NCBI GenBank assembly: GCA_900548625.1 | Contig: URLO01000008.1 | Location: forward strand, 1 to 61,720 | Direction: 5' to 3' | Length of the DNA stretch: 61,720 nt | Origin: an uncultured Eubacteriales bacterium | GTDB taxonomy: Bacteria > Bacillota > Clostridia > Oscillospirales > Oscillospiraceae | In this document: positions 8,443-17,773 of the stretch, piece by piece | Position numbering within the stretch: position 1 is the stretch's first letter | Layout of the letters: each line of letters begins with the position of its first letter | Made by a program: the position numbers and the translations under genes | Notes under the pieces: generated by a model | Database searches by the model: none | Told to the model about the DNA's origin: nothing | Seen by the model: the letters and a program-made list of their open reading frames with translations, nothing else

Positions 8443-9148
8443 CGTGCAGCCGGAAAACCGGCGTGTCCGGCTCGCAAGAGGGGCGCTTGCGCTGGTGTGG
8501 CTCGCGATCGTCGGCGCGTGCGTTCTGAAGCGGGACGCCTTTACGCTGGAGGGCATTTTGTCCTACACCCCGCGCCAGCCGCTGCTTGCGGCGCTGCTTC
8601 TGCTGGCGCTGTTCGCCGTCAAGAGCCTGAGCGTCTTTCTCTACAGCGGATTTTTGTTTGCGGCCAGCGGCATTCTGTTTCCGCTGCCCGCGGCGATCGC
8701 GGTCAGTCTCGCAGGCGCCGCCGTCATGGTCAGCCTCCCCTACTGGCTGGGAAAAAGCCTCGGCACGCAGGCGGTGCAGTACATTCTGCGGCGCTGGCCC
8801 AGAGCCGCGATGCTCCACGCGCTTCACAAGGACAGCAATTTCTTCTTCGTGCTGATCGTCCGGCTTCTGGGCATTCTGCCCGCGGACGTGGTCAGCGCCT
8901 ATATGGGCGCGACCGGCGTGCGCTATCGGGAATATCTTCCCGCGTGTCTGCTCGGCTTCCTGCCGACATGCGTGCTGTTTCCCATCATGGGCATGAGCAT
9001 CTCCGACGTGCGCTCCCCGCAATTTCTCATGGCAGCGGGCATCGGCCTTGCCGCCACGCTGGCCTCCTGCACCGCGTTTTATTTCTACCGGAAACAACAT
9101 ATCCAAAATGAACACGGTCTTGCACCGGAAAGGACGAGTGAACCATGA
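8426..9148 (+). CDS. VTT/DedA-like (TVP38/TMEM64) membrane protein
   Basis: The 240-residue membrane protein has a VTT domain. The features are GFLFAASGILFPLPAA, the G-x-x-x-G-containing PYWLGKSLG segment, and RLLGILPADVVSAYMGATGVRYREYL, which is the conserved re-entrant R-x-x-P/G region. VTT proteins include DedA and the eukaryotic scramblases VMP1/TMEM41B, and bacterial members are linked to undecaprenyl phosphate or phospholipid flipping. The start at 8426 overlaps the upstream gene and has only a weak GCAGGAA site; a GTG at 8444 is an alternative. The stop overlaps the next ATG (ATGA). Confidence 0.82.
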   Translation: MYRSDNVQPENRRVRLARGALALVWLAIVGACVLKRDAFTLEGILSYTPRQPLLAALLLLALFAVKSLSVFLYSGFLFAASGILFPLPAAIAVSLAGAAVMVSLPYWLGKSLGTQAVQYILRRWPRAAMLHALHKDSNFFFVLIVRLLGILPADVVSAYMGATGVRYREYLPACLLGFLPTCVLFPIMGMSISDVRSPQFLMAAGIGLAATLASCTAFYFYRKQHIQNEHGLAPERTSEP

Positions 9149-10527
9149 GTATTACCGAAAAAATCTCCCATGCAGCCGAGCGCAAGGCATTTGAAACGAT
9201 TCTCGAATCGATGCTGAAAAAGGGCCAGACGCAGGACGTGGGCGACCTTGCCGAGCAGCTCATCGACATGATCCAGAAGATCCACAAGGGCACATGGAGC
9301 GACAAGTCCTATGAGACGCTGCGCATGGTCGCGGAAAACCCCGACGGAAAATGGGCGCGCTATACCCAGCGCATCATCCGCGAAAACGACCCCTACATCC
9401 TCAAGACCTTCCTGACGAACGTGGCCTATGAGGGCGGCTTCCGCGGCTACCAGACGGCGCAGGAAAACGCGAGAAAATACGGCATCAACGTGCCGTGGCT
9501 CATTCTGATGGACCCGACCTCCGCCTGCAACATGCACTGCACCGGCTGCTGGGCGGCGGAATACGGCCACAAGCAGAGCCTCAGCTTCGAGGAGATGGAC
9601 AGAGTCCTGACCGAGGCCAAGGAACTTGGCACCCATGCCTGCCTCTTTACCGGCGGCGAGCCGCTGCTGCGGAAAAAGGACATCATCCGCCTGTGCGAAA
9701 AGCACCGCGACATGGCCTTCCACGCCTTTACGAACGGCACGCTCATCGACGACGAGTTCTGCAAGGAGATGCTGCGCGTGGGCAACTTCTTCGTCTCCAT
9801 CAGCATCGAGGGCTTCGAGGAGGCCAACGACGGCCGCCGCGGCGACGGCCACTTCCAGAAGGCGCTGGACGCCATGGATCTCATGCGCCGCTACCGCATC
9901 CCCTTCGGCGTGTCCATCTGCTACACCAGCCAGAACTATAAGGTGGTCACCAGTGACGAATTCCTTGATCTGCTGATCTCCAAGGGCTGCGTCTTTGCGT
10001 GGTATTTCCACTACATGCCCGTGGGCGTGAGCGCCTCGACCGAGCTGCTGCCGACGCCGGAGCAGAGAGCCTACATGAAAGACCGCGTGCGCGAGATCCG
10101 CGGGCTGACCGGCGGCAAGGAGCTGTACTGCATCGACTTCCAGAACGACGGCGAATTTGCCGGCGGCTGCGTGGCGGGCGGCAGAATTTACTGCCACATC
10201 AACGCCGCGGGCGACGTCGAGCCGTGCGTCTTTATCCACTATTCCGGCGCGAACATCCGCGAAAAGAGCTTCCTCGAATGCCTTCAGCAGCCGCTGTTCA
10301 AGCTCTACCGCGAGGGTCAGCCCTTTCATGACAACCATCTGCGCCCCTGCCCGATGCTGGAAAACCCGGAGCTGCTGCCGAAGATGGTTGCCGAGAGCGG
10401 CGCACATTCTACCGACCTCGAAGCCCCGGAGAGCGCCGAGCACCTGTGCGAAAAGTGCAGAGCCTACGCCGAATGCTGGACGCCCGAGGCGGACAAGCTG
10501 TGGGCCGAGGACCACGGTTCCTGCTGA
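9145..10527 (+). CDS. Radical SAM protein with SPASM-like C-terminus
   Basis: This 460-residue protein has an N-terminal helical extension of about 110 residues. The radical SAM motif CNMHCTGC follows (Cys128, Cys132, Cys135), then the SAM-binding GGEPLL motif (about 170). Further cysteines cluster in GGCVAGGRIYC, PCVFIHY, RPCPM and a final CEKCRAYAEC. The C-terminal cysteine pattern suggests one or two auxiliary Fe-S clusters, as in SPASM/Twitch enzymes. It resembles HpnH-like radical SAM proteins in overall plan, but the substrate is unknown. Its ATG overlaps the VTT gene stop, and a 50-codon peptide gene follows 37 bp later. Both a lipid and a peptide substrate fit the context. Confidence 0.85.
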   Translation: MSITEKISHAAERKAFETILESMLKKGQTQDVGDLAEQLIDMIQKIHKGTWSDKSYETLRMVAENPDGKWARYTQRIIRENDPYILKTFLTNVAYEGGFRGYQTAQENARKYGINVPWLILMDPTSACNMHCTGCWAAEYGHKQSLSFEEMDRVLTEAKELGTHACLFTGGEPLLRKKDIIRLCEKHRDMAFHAFTNGTLIDDEFCKEMLRVGNFFVSISIEGFEEANDGRRGDGHFQKALDAMDLMRRYRIPFGVSICYTSQNYKVVTSDEFLDLLISKGCVFAWYFHYMPVGVSASTELLPTPEQRAYMKDRVREIRGLTGGKELYCIDFQNDGEFAGGCVAGGRIYCHINAAGDVEPCVFIHYSGANIREKSFLECLQQPLFKLYREGQPFHDNHLRPCPMLENPELLPKMVAESGAHSTDLEAPESAEHLCEKCRAYAECWTPEADKLWAEDHGSC

Positions 10528-10564
10528 ACCGGAAATCCGAACGCTGCAAAGGAGGATACATTCT

Positions 10565-10717
10565 ATGAAGAACACCATCAAAGAACGGCTTGAGAGCTGT
10601 CCGTGCCTGAAAAGCCGCCGATCCGCCTTTTTGACCGGCGCTGCCGTCGCGGCCGGCGGCCTGCTCGTGTGCAGGCTCCGCCGCAGTCAGCATCAGAAAC
10701 GCCGCAGCACGGACTGA
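10565..10717 (+). CDS. Small cationic single-helix peptide (50 aa)
   Basis: This short ORF is preceded by AAAGGAGG at 10548-10555 and starts at ATG 10565. The product has a basic N-terminus with SCPC (Cys12, Cys14), one hydrophobic stretch of about 16 residues (AFLTGAAVAAGGLLVC, ending at Cys36) and a strongly basic tail. It belongs to no family I recognise. It could be a small membrane protein that supports the operon. It could also be a precursor peptide for the upstream radical SAM enzyme. It is the last gene of the operon and lies just upstream of a terminal-inverted-repeat element. Confidence 0.6.
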   Translation: MKNTIKERLESCPCLKSRRSAFLTGAAVAAGGLLVCRLRRSQHQKRRSTD

Positions 10718-10739
10718 CATTCTATTTTGCCATTTCCCT

Positions 10740-10901
10740 AAGGTGTATCTGAAAACTGAAAATGTGACCGGCAGCGAGGATTTTTCGCGCTGCGCAAGGC
10801 ATTTTTTCGCAGGAATACTGACGTATTTCAAGGAAAAATGACGCGGCACGGCGTGAAAAGGCCCGCTGTCCGGGCGCGCTGGGCATTTTCAGATACACCT
10901 T
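10740..10901. repeat. MITE-like element with 16-18 bp terminal inverted repeats
   Basis: AAGGTGTATCTGAAAA at the left end is matched in inverted form at 10884-10901 (TTTTCAGATACACCTT at 10886-10901). The 162-bp element has no credible ORF. The interior is AT-richer in patches (ATTTTTTCGCAGG, GAAAAATGACG) than the flanks. It fits a non-autonomous mobile element or a structured intergenic repeat; no target duplication is obvious. Confidence 0.65.
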
Positions 10902-10926
10902 GTCTTCCATCTCCCTTTCCATGGCC

Positions 10927-10958
10927 AAAGCGCCCGCCGGGTATCCGGCGGGCGCTTT
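10927..10958 (-). terminator. Bidirectional terminator between the small peptide and protease genes
   Basis: A 14-bp perfect stem AAAGCGCCCGCCGG / CCGGCGGGCGCTTT with a four-base loop sits 35 bp from the protease stop. It ends in TTT on both strands. Confidence 0.7.
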
Positions 10959-10992
10959 GCGTCGCTATGTGGTTTGTTTTCCGGACCGGGCG

Positions 10993-13900
10993 TTACTGCT
11001 TGACCTGATCGGTCGTCTCGGAGAGCTTCAGGAAGCGAAGCATCATCGTGGCTGCCTCGGCGCGGGTCGCGCCGCCGTTCGGGTCAAGGCGCGTTGCGCT
11101 CTTGCCGGTCATGATGCCGCGGCTGTAAGCCCACGACACTGCCTCGCCAGCCCAGGAGGCGATCTCCGCGCGATCGGCGAAGTCGGGCATGGTGGTGCCG
11201 TTTGCCTTGACGCTCACGCCCTTATACTGCGCATAGCGCCAGAGGATGGCTGCCATCTGCTGACGGGTGATGGGATCGTTCGGCGCGAAGGTCGTGGCGG
11301 AGTAGCCGTTCACGATGCTCTTGGCCGAGGCCCAGTTGACCGCGTCCTCATAATAGCTGCCCTTCACGACATCCGTGAAGCTGCTTCTTGCCGAAACGGC
11401 CTGCTGACCGTCCATACGGTACAGGATCGTGACCAGCATCGCGCGGGTCAGGCCGCTGTCGGGTGCGAACTTCGTCGCAGAAATACCGGTCATGTGACCA
11501 AGCTCAACCATTTCCATCACAGAATCATAGAACCAGTCGCCGCGGCGGACGTCGTCAAACTGCGGACGGCTTGCGCCGGGCTTTGCTGCGGGTTTGTTTT
11601 CGGGGCTGCCGGTGGTGACACTGTAGGTCGGGATCTCCAGCGTGATCTCAAACGACTTCTTGCCGGAGCCTGCGCCTGCGCCGTCCTGCATGACGTCGAG
11701 CGTCAGGGTCGTGGCCGTCGTCTCCTCCAGGCCGTCATAGCTGAACAGGAGGCTTGCCGCCGTGCCGGTGTAGGGCGACTCGGATGCGTAGCCGATGGTG
11801 ACCTTGCCCTTGGCCTTCACGCCGCTGTGGAGCGTCATGCCGCCGTAGCTCACGCCTTCGAGCTTCATGAGCTTTTCGTCATAGCAGACGCTGAACAGGC
11901 CGTTGGTGCTCTCGCCCGCCGCGATGGGAACGAGGACCGTCTTTGCGTTCCGGTCCACTCTGACAGCCGCCGCATTCTGCTTGCCGCCGTTTTCGACCTT
12001 GACCGCGTTCAGACCGCCGGCCTTTTCCGCCTTCGCGCCGATCGGGATCATGGAGTCGGTTTCGGCATTGTAGCGCAGCGTCGGGACGGGCGCAGCCGTG
12101 GTTGCGGGCAGGTTGGACTCGACATGCAGCAGCGCTGCCGGCCAGACGTCCTTGCCGTAGCTGCCGATCTCGGTGGAAACGTAGCGCTGGATGCTCTCGT
12201 CAAAGACAAGGCGGAACAGCGTGCAGGAGGAGCCGTCGAAGATCGAGGCGTAGAGCGCGCCGTCGCTGCCGACGGTCAGCGAGGAATAGCCCGCGAAGTA
12301 ATCATCGGTCGGGATGTTGATCTTCATGTCGGTCGGGGTGATCGAGCCGATGAAGCTGGTGCGGGTCGAGCCCCAGCTCTCCTCCTCGTAGACGTTCAGG
12401 CGGTGGATGCGGCAGCTGCTGTCGAGGACGTAGAGAACCTCGCTGTCATACTCCTGCGTCGACCAGCCGTAGTAGTCCTCCACTTCGACCTTTTCAGTGC
12501 CGCCGGTGGCAATGCCGACGACGATCGCGTTCATGCTGCGTGCCTGCCAGTTCGTATCCTTCATCGGGTCGAACGGGAGGATCAGATAGCCCTCGCGAAC
12601 GGCGTAGACCTTGTTCGTGCCGTCTTTGGAGTAGACGTTGCTGTATGCCATGTCATACAGCGGGTAGTTGTTGTCGTAGTATGCGGAGGTGCTCGGTTCG
12701 AGGTCCAGACCGGTCTCGGCGCTCAGTCTGTGCATGGTGCCGGAGGTGGAGGTCAGCAGATAGAACTCGTTTGCGCCGGGGATCTCCGCGATGCACTTGG
12801 TGTAATAGCTCTTGTCCAGTGCAACGGTCTCCTCCCAGTCATGCTCGCCGCCGGCCAGATTCCATGTGTACATGGTGGGCTTGCCGGTCGCATCCATCAA
12901 AACGCCGTCCACGGTCAGGTCAAGCGCCTCGACCGTCACGCTGCAATCGGCATAGACCGCCGCGTCGTCAGCAGCGCTGACACGGATGGTCGCCTTGCCG
13001 ACGCCCACGCCGGTGACGACGCCCTTGGCGTCCACGGTGGCGATGTCCGGGTTGAGGGAGGTGTAGGTTACATTGCGTTCCTTCTCGCTCAGGTTCCACG
13101 GGAGGACCTGAACCTCAAGCTGTGCGGTGTAGCCCTGCTGCACGGTCACGCTGCTGCGGTCAAAGGCCACGCGCTCGACGATGCCCTTGGACTCGGTCCA
13201 GCTGTCGTCCACCGTCCAGTCGGGGAAGAACAGGCCGGTCACTTCGTTGGAAAGCGAGATGTTCGGCTTGGTCCAGGTCTTTGCGGCCGGGTCGATCTCA
13301 TTGTAGTTGACATAGTAGCCGGCCTTTGCGATCCAGGTGACGACCTTGCGCTCGGTGTCGTATTCCAGGGTCTGATACTCGCCGTCGAAGTTGAGGGAGC
13401 TGCTGGAGGCATTTGCGACCAGCTCCGGCTCTGCGAGGGTGTCGAGCGTAAAGCTGTAAACGCCGCTGAATTCGGTGGAATCGCTGGCGTTGGCCTTGAG
13501 CTTGCCGCAGTAGAACTTCTCGCCGTCAAAGCCGAGCGTCTTGGTGAAGCCCGCCTTGCCGCCGATGTAGCCGTGCTCCGTCGTCGCGGCAGTCATCTTG
13601 TCGAAGGAGATGAGCAGGCCGTCGCCGGTCACGCCATAGATGCGATCGGTCTTTGCGTCATACGCCATGTCCCGGAGGACATAGCCCAGACGGCAGACAT
13701 AGCTCAGGCCGTCAAGATCATCTGCCGGAGCGACATAGAGCTTGCCGGTGTCGCCGGTCACGTAGACATAGCTGCCCACGGCGGCTGCGGCATAGGGCAT
13801 GATGGTCGCGTAATCGCTCAGCGTATCGGTTGACCAGTAGTAGCCCTTGCCGGGATATGCGGTGAACCATCTGCCGCTGCGCGTATCGAAGTAGATGCGC

Positions 13901-16900
13901 GTCGGGCGCGGGCCGGGTGTGCCGATGGTCTGCTTGAGCTTGTAGGTCACGGAGTTTGCGGCATAGTCGGTGACCTGGATCACGAAGCGGTAGCCGCTGA
14001 TGTTGCCAAGCGGGATCTCGATCGTGACGTTTTCGCCGGACTTTGCATCCTCGGGCGCTGCAACGCGGTTGAGGATCTTGCGGCCGGTGTTGTCGAACAG
14101 GATCGCGCCTGCGAGATACTGGTCGTCCTTCGCCGTCAGGCGCAGAACGTTCTTTTCGGTGTCAACAACGACGCTCTGCTCGTCAAGGACGGGCGCTTCG
14201 TTGTCGATGGTGAACTGGACGGTCTTGCTGGCGCCTTCGCCGAGCGCATCCCAGTCCACGTTTCCGTTTTCATCGACATACAGCTCCGGAGCTGCGGTCA
14301 GCGTCAGCTCGCCGTGCTCGCCGGGCTTCATGTCGGGAGAAAGGCTGATCTCCAGCGTGGCGTCGCCGCCGATCCAGTTCTGGATGGAATAATAGAAGTA
14401 GGCCGCGGGCAGCTCGCCCTCATAGACGGGCTCCATCAGCGCCTCGCCGGTCGTGGTGTTGACCGCCGTTGCACGCAGAGCCGCCGCGTTGCGGACGGGC
14501 GCAAACTTCCAGCCGTAGAAGTAGTCGCCGCGCTCAAGGTTGATGGCGTTGCGCTCGGGATGGTAGACCGCGTCCGGCGTGACGGGGTTGCCGCCGAAGT
14601 AGTACGCCGAGTAGGGCTTGTCGCCGTAGACCAGACCCACGGCATTGGCGTTGTACGCGCCGAGGTACGGGGCGCGGATCTCCTCGGGATCAGCATTGTC
14701 CGCCACATCAAACATCGATGCCTCCGTCCAGCTTCCGTAGAAGCCGAGCACCGGCAGCGACAGCGTCGGGGCGATCACACCGTCGTCAACGGTGGCTGCC
14801 GCCGCGAAGATGTACGCCTCGAGATAGGCGCCGGCGGGATAACTGTTCTTGGAAAGGGCTGCGCGGTCGGCATCGGAAAGCGCGATGCGGACATCGACGC
14901 TCACGCTGCCGTTCGCGGGAACGGTCACGTAGCCCTGATACAGGTGCAGCATGCAGTAGACATCGTATGTATCGACCTTGCCGTCGCCGTTGAGGTCAGC
15001 CTTGTCCATGTGACGGATCTCGCTTCTCGCGCCGGTCACATAGTCCAGAAGCGCCTGTGCATCAGAGCGGTTCACGACGCTGTCGCCGTTGAAGTCGCAG
15101 TTGGTCAGGGCGCTGTCTGCCTCCATGACGGACTTGCCGCCTACGGTGAAGTCCACGTCCGGGGTCAGCATACGGGTGTTGGTGCTGAGGAAGTCCACGC
15201 CGCCGTCGGTGTAGAGATCCTGCGTAAAGACGTCGCCGGACAGGCGGTATGCCATGTCCTCGCCGGTGAGGTTATTGAGGCGGAAGCGGAAGGTGTAGAC
15301 GCCCTCGCGCGCCGCGTCCTCGCCCAGCTCGACCTTGACCTTGCCGTCTGGCATGCCGTCCACGGTCATAAAGACCGGCGTCTGGACTGCTGCGAGCACG
15401 TTTGCAAAGCCGGAGCCCTGCTGGAAGACGGGGAAGTAGTTGCCGTTGCCCGCTTCGCTGCGCATCGGCACAGAAGTGGACATCAGAAGCGCCTGCGTCA
15501 GCGCGCGGCTGGTGAGGCCGCTGACGGTGATCTCGTTTTCACGAAGGTACTGCTGTACCAGCGCCGCCATACCGGCGACCTGCGGAGCCGCCATCGACGT
15601 GCCGCTCATCAGCTCGTACTGGTCGGTCGCGGACGTGCCGCCGTTGACGGAGTAGATGCTGCCGCCGGGGGCGGAGATCTCGGGCTTCAGGGACAGGTCG
15701 CCCGGAACGCCCCAGGAGCTGAAGGAGCTCATGCTGAGGTATTCGGACTGGAGATAGTTCGCCGTCTCCTTGCCGTAGACCGTCACGGTGCCGGTGTAAT
15801 AGGTGAGGCCGCCCGTGGTCGTGTGCACCTCGCCGTTTTCCTTGGCAAGAGCGCCGGCTGCCGCAGAGGCAAACACGGCGGGAGCCTTGTAGCTGTAGCC
15901 GCTGAGGTCCATGTTGATGAGGCCGGATTCAAAGTTGTAGATCACGGTCGCTGCCGCGCCGAGCTTCGCCGCGGTGCTCGCCTTTTCGACCAGGTTGATC
16001 GCGCCGCGCTTGCAGAACACGATCTTGCCCGTCAGATCCATCCCGGCGTAGTCCTCTTCCGCGCCGAGACCGTCGATGAACAGGTACGGATACGCCGTGC
16101 CGGAGCCGTCGGCGGTGGTGTCCAGCGTCGTCATCGAGGCATTGCCGAACGGCGTGCCGATGGCGTTGGTCAGCGTCTCTGCGTAGACGATCGACGAACC
16201 GGCGATCTCGAGCTTGGCGCTGATCATGCCGTCGTTGTCCACGGAGGCAACGGTCAGAGCGTTCGTATAAGAGCCGGGCGCGCCGACGGTGTCAAAGTTC
16301 ACGCCGTCGGAGTACAGATCGCCAGGCGTGGTATACTGTGCCCAGTAGGAGCTGTTGCCGGCGGAAATCACGCAGACAAGGCCGCTTTCGGTCAGGCTGT
16401 CCATGATCTTCGTATAGGCGTCCTCGGAGCTGCGCGCCGTACCGGCGGCTGCCGAGCCGAGAGAGAGGTTGACCGAGTCTGCACCGAGCAGGATGGAGTC
16501 TTCGATGCCGGCCATGATGTCGGCGTCATACGCGCCGCCGCCTGCGCCGAAGACCTTCATGACCAGAAGCTGCGCGTCAGGCGCGGCACCGGCCACATGT
16601 ACGCTTTCGAGTGCGTCCACATACGCGCCGTCCTTCTTGAGGTAGCGGTTCGCCGCCGAGATACCGGCAACGTGGGAGCCGTGCTCGCCCTGCGCGTCAT
16701 GGTCGTGGGTGATGTCGAGGTTGACATCGACGTAGTTATAGCCAAAGGGGACCTTTTCGTTGACGTAAAGCTGCTCCGCCGTCAGATTGCCGGAGGCCTT
16801 CGCGTAGGCGTTGAGCTTTTCCAGAACGGAAGCGGTGTCCGCTGCCGTCATCAGCTTGTAGGTGCGGCCGTTTTCGGCCTCGTCCTCGGCGATGGCGTGT

Positions 16901-17613
16901 GCAAAGGCGTCGGCATCAAAGGACTGATGGTCAACGTCCAGACCCGTATCGATGACCGCAATGCGCATGCCTGCGCCGTTGTAGCCCTCGAGCCAGCTCG
17001 CCTGCGCACCGGTCATCTGGCCGGAGACGGCGGTATGCGGCTGATAGGTGCCGCCGACGGAAACCACATCCGGAAGATAGCGGTTCTCCTCCACAACGCA
17101 GTCCACACCGTTCACCGCAGCGATCTTCTCGATCGCGCTGCGCGGCACGTTCGCGGAAATGATGTTCGCCGCAAGCGTCAGATTCCACACAACGTCCATC
17201 TTGCGGCCCTCGAGCGCCTGACGCTCGATGCGCTCACACAGCTGGTCCTGTGCGCTCTGAAGGCGCGCGCGATACTGCATCGCGCTGGCGTTTTCGGCGA
17301 TGTTTTCCGCCGCGAAGCCCGCATCCAGCGTGGACGCGTCCTTCAGCACGATGGAAACACGCACCGTTTCATCCTCCTGCATGTCCGCCTCGCGGTCGCT
17401 GAAGAATCCAGCGTCGTCGGCGTCGCCGAAGGACTGCATGACATTCATCGATTCGGCGAGCTCCAGCTCGTCCTCTGCGACCTTCTCAGCCGCCAGGGGA
17501 ACCAGCGTGTCGCTCACGCGGCTTTCCGCTGCCAGTGCGGGGCTTACGAGGCCGGTGGCCAGCACAAGCGCCAGAAGCAGGGAAAGGAGTCGGGTGAACT
17601 GCTTTCTTTTCAT
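10993..17613 (-). CDS. Giant cell-surface S8 (subtilisin-like) protease, SLH-anchored
   Basis: This 2206-residue secreted protease starts with a signal peptide (residues 1-28, ending ALAAES). A propeptide-like region follows. The S8 domain has Asp222 (VIDTGLD), His314 (GEHGSHVAG) and Ser673 (SGTSMAAP), with a PA insert at about 525-620, as in lactocepin/C5a-peptidase types. A dockerin-like pair of calcium loops lies at about 837-895 (DFNGDSVVNRSDA, DLNGDGKVDTYD). A propeller-like stretch covers about 1230-1470, a Big2 Ig-like domain about 1480-1565, and a cohesin-like beta domain about 1885-1998. Three SLH motifs occupy 2017-2206. GGGAGGT precedes the ATG at 17613. It probably degrades peptides at the wall. 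Internal dockerin plus cohesin in one chain is unusual. Confidence 0.92.
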   Translation of the reverse strand: MKRKQFTRLLSLLLALVLATGLVSPALAAESRVSDTLVPLAAEKVAEDELELAESMNVMQSFGDADDAGFFSDREADMQEDETVRVSIVLKDASTLDAGFAAENIAENASAMQYRARLQSAQDQLCERIERQALEGRKMDVVWNLTLAANIISANVPRSAIEKIAAVNGVDCVVEENRYLPDVVSVGGTYQPHTAVSGQMTGAQASWLEGYNGAGMRIAVIDTGLDVDHQSFDADAFAHAIAEDEAENGRTYKLMTAADTASVLEKLNAYAKASGNLTAEQLYVNEKVPFGYNYVDVNLDITHDHDAQGEHGSHVAGISAANRYLKKDGAYVDALESVHVAGAAPDAQLLVMKVFGAGGGAYDADIMAGIEDSILLGADSVNLSLGSAAAGTARSSEDAYTKIMDSLTESGLVCVISAGNSSYWAQYTTPGDLYSDGVNFDTVGAPGSYTNALTVASVDNDGMISAKLEIAGSSIVYAETLTNAIGTPFGNASMTTLDTTADGSGTAYPYLFIDGLGAEEDYAGMDLTGKIVFCKRGAINLVEKASTAAKLGAAATVIYNFESGLINMDLSGYSYKAPAVFASAAAGALAKENGEVHTTTGGLTYYTGTVTVYGKETANYLQSEYLSMSSFSSWGVPGDLSLKPEISAPGGSIYSVNGGTSATDQYELMSGTSMAAPQVAGMAALVQQYLRENEITVSGLTSRALTQALLMSTSVPMRSEAGNGNYFPVFQQGSGFANVLAAVQTPVFMTVDGMPDGKVKVELGEDAAREGVYTFRFRLNNLTGEDMAYRLSGDVFTQDLYTDGGVDFLSTNTRMLTPDVDFTVGGKSVMEADSALTNCDFNGDSVVNRSDAQALLDYVTGARSEIRHMDKADLNGDGKVDTYDVYCMLHLYQGYVTVPANGSVSVDVRIALSDADRAALSKNSYPAGAYLEAYIFAAAATVDDGVIAPTLSLPVLGFYGSWTEASMFDVADNADPEEIRAPYLGAYNANAVGLVYGDKPYSAYYFGGNPVTPDAVYHPERNAINLERGDYFYGWKFAPVRNAAALRATAVNTTTGEALMEPVYEGELPAAYFYYSIQNWIGGDATLEISLSPDMKPGEHGELTLTAAPELYVDENGNVDWDALGEGASKTVQFTIDNEAPVLDEQSVVVDTEKNVLRLTAKDDQYLAGAILFDNTGRKILNRVAAPEDAKSGENVTIEIPLGNISGYRFVIQVTDYAANSVTYKLKQTIGTPGPRPTRIYFDTRSGRWFTAYPGKGYYWSTDTLSDYATIMPYAAAAVGSYVYVTGDTGKLYVAPADDLDGLSYVCRLGYVLRDMAYDAKTDRIYGVTGDGLLISFDKMTAATTEHGYIGGKAGFTKTLGFDGEKFYCGKLKANASDSTEFSGVYSFTLDTLAEPELVANASSSSLNFDGEYQTLEYDTERKVVTWIAKAGYYVNYNEIDPAAKTWTKPNISLSNEVTGLFFPDWTVDDSWTESKGIVERVAFDRSSVTVQQGYTAQLEVQVLPWNLSEKERNVTYTSLNPDIATVDAKGVVTGVGVGKATIRVSAADDAAVYADCSVTVEALDLTVDGVLMDATGKPTMYTWNLAGGEHDWEETVALDKSYYTKCIAEIPGANEFYLLTSTSGTMHRLSAETGLDLEPSTSAYYDNNYPLYDMAYSNVYSKDGTNKVYAVREGYLILPFDPMKDTNWQARSMNAIVVGIATGGTEKVEVEDYYGWSTQEYDSEVLYVLDSSCRIHRLNVYEEESWGSTRTSFIGSITPTDMKINIPTDDYFAGYSSLTVGSDGALYASIFDGSSCTLFRLVFDESIQRYVSTEIGSYGKDVWPAALLHVESNLPATTAAPVPTLRYNAETDSMIPIGAKAEKAGGLNAVKVENGGKQNAAAVRVDRNAKTVLVPIAAGESTNGLFSVCYDEKLMKLEGVSYGGMTLHSGVKAKGKVTIGYASESPYTGTAASLLFSYDGLEETTATTLTLDVMQDGAGAGSGKKSFEITLEIPTYSVTTGSPENKPAAKPGASRPQFDDVRRGDWFYDSVMEMVELGHMTGISATKFAPDSGLTRAMLVTILYRMDGQQAVSARSSFTDVVKGSYYEDAVNWASAKSIVNGYSATTFAPNDPITRQQMAAILWRYAQYKGVSVKANGTTMPDFADRAEIASWAGEAVSWAYSRGIMTGKSATRLDPNGGATRAEAATMMLRFLKLSETTDQVKQ

Positions 17614-17683
17614 GATTGTACCTCCCGAATTTCCGTCTATCAGCGCCGAACATGTATGTTCCATGCTGATATGGCATATACGC

Positions 17684-17713
17684 ATTATACGGTTTCCATT
17701 GTCCTCCTGTCAA
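17684..17713 (-). promoter_or_regulatory. Promoter of the S8 protease gene
   Basis: Reading leftward, TTGACA (17713-17708) and TATAAT (17689-17684) are both perfect consensus hexamers with an 18-base spacer. The leader to the ATG is about 65 nt. Confidence 0.8.
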
Positions 17714-17773
17714 GAGCAGTTTTTGCCTTATCCCAAAAAAGAAGCAGCATCCGGGAACCGTTTTTTGTTGTAT

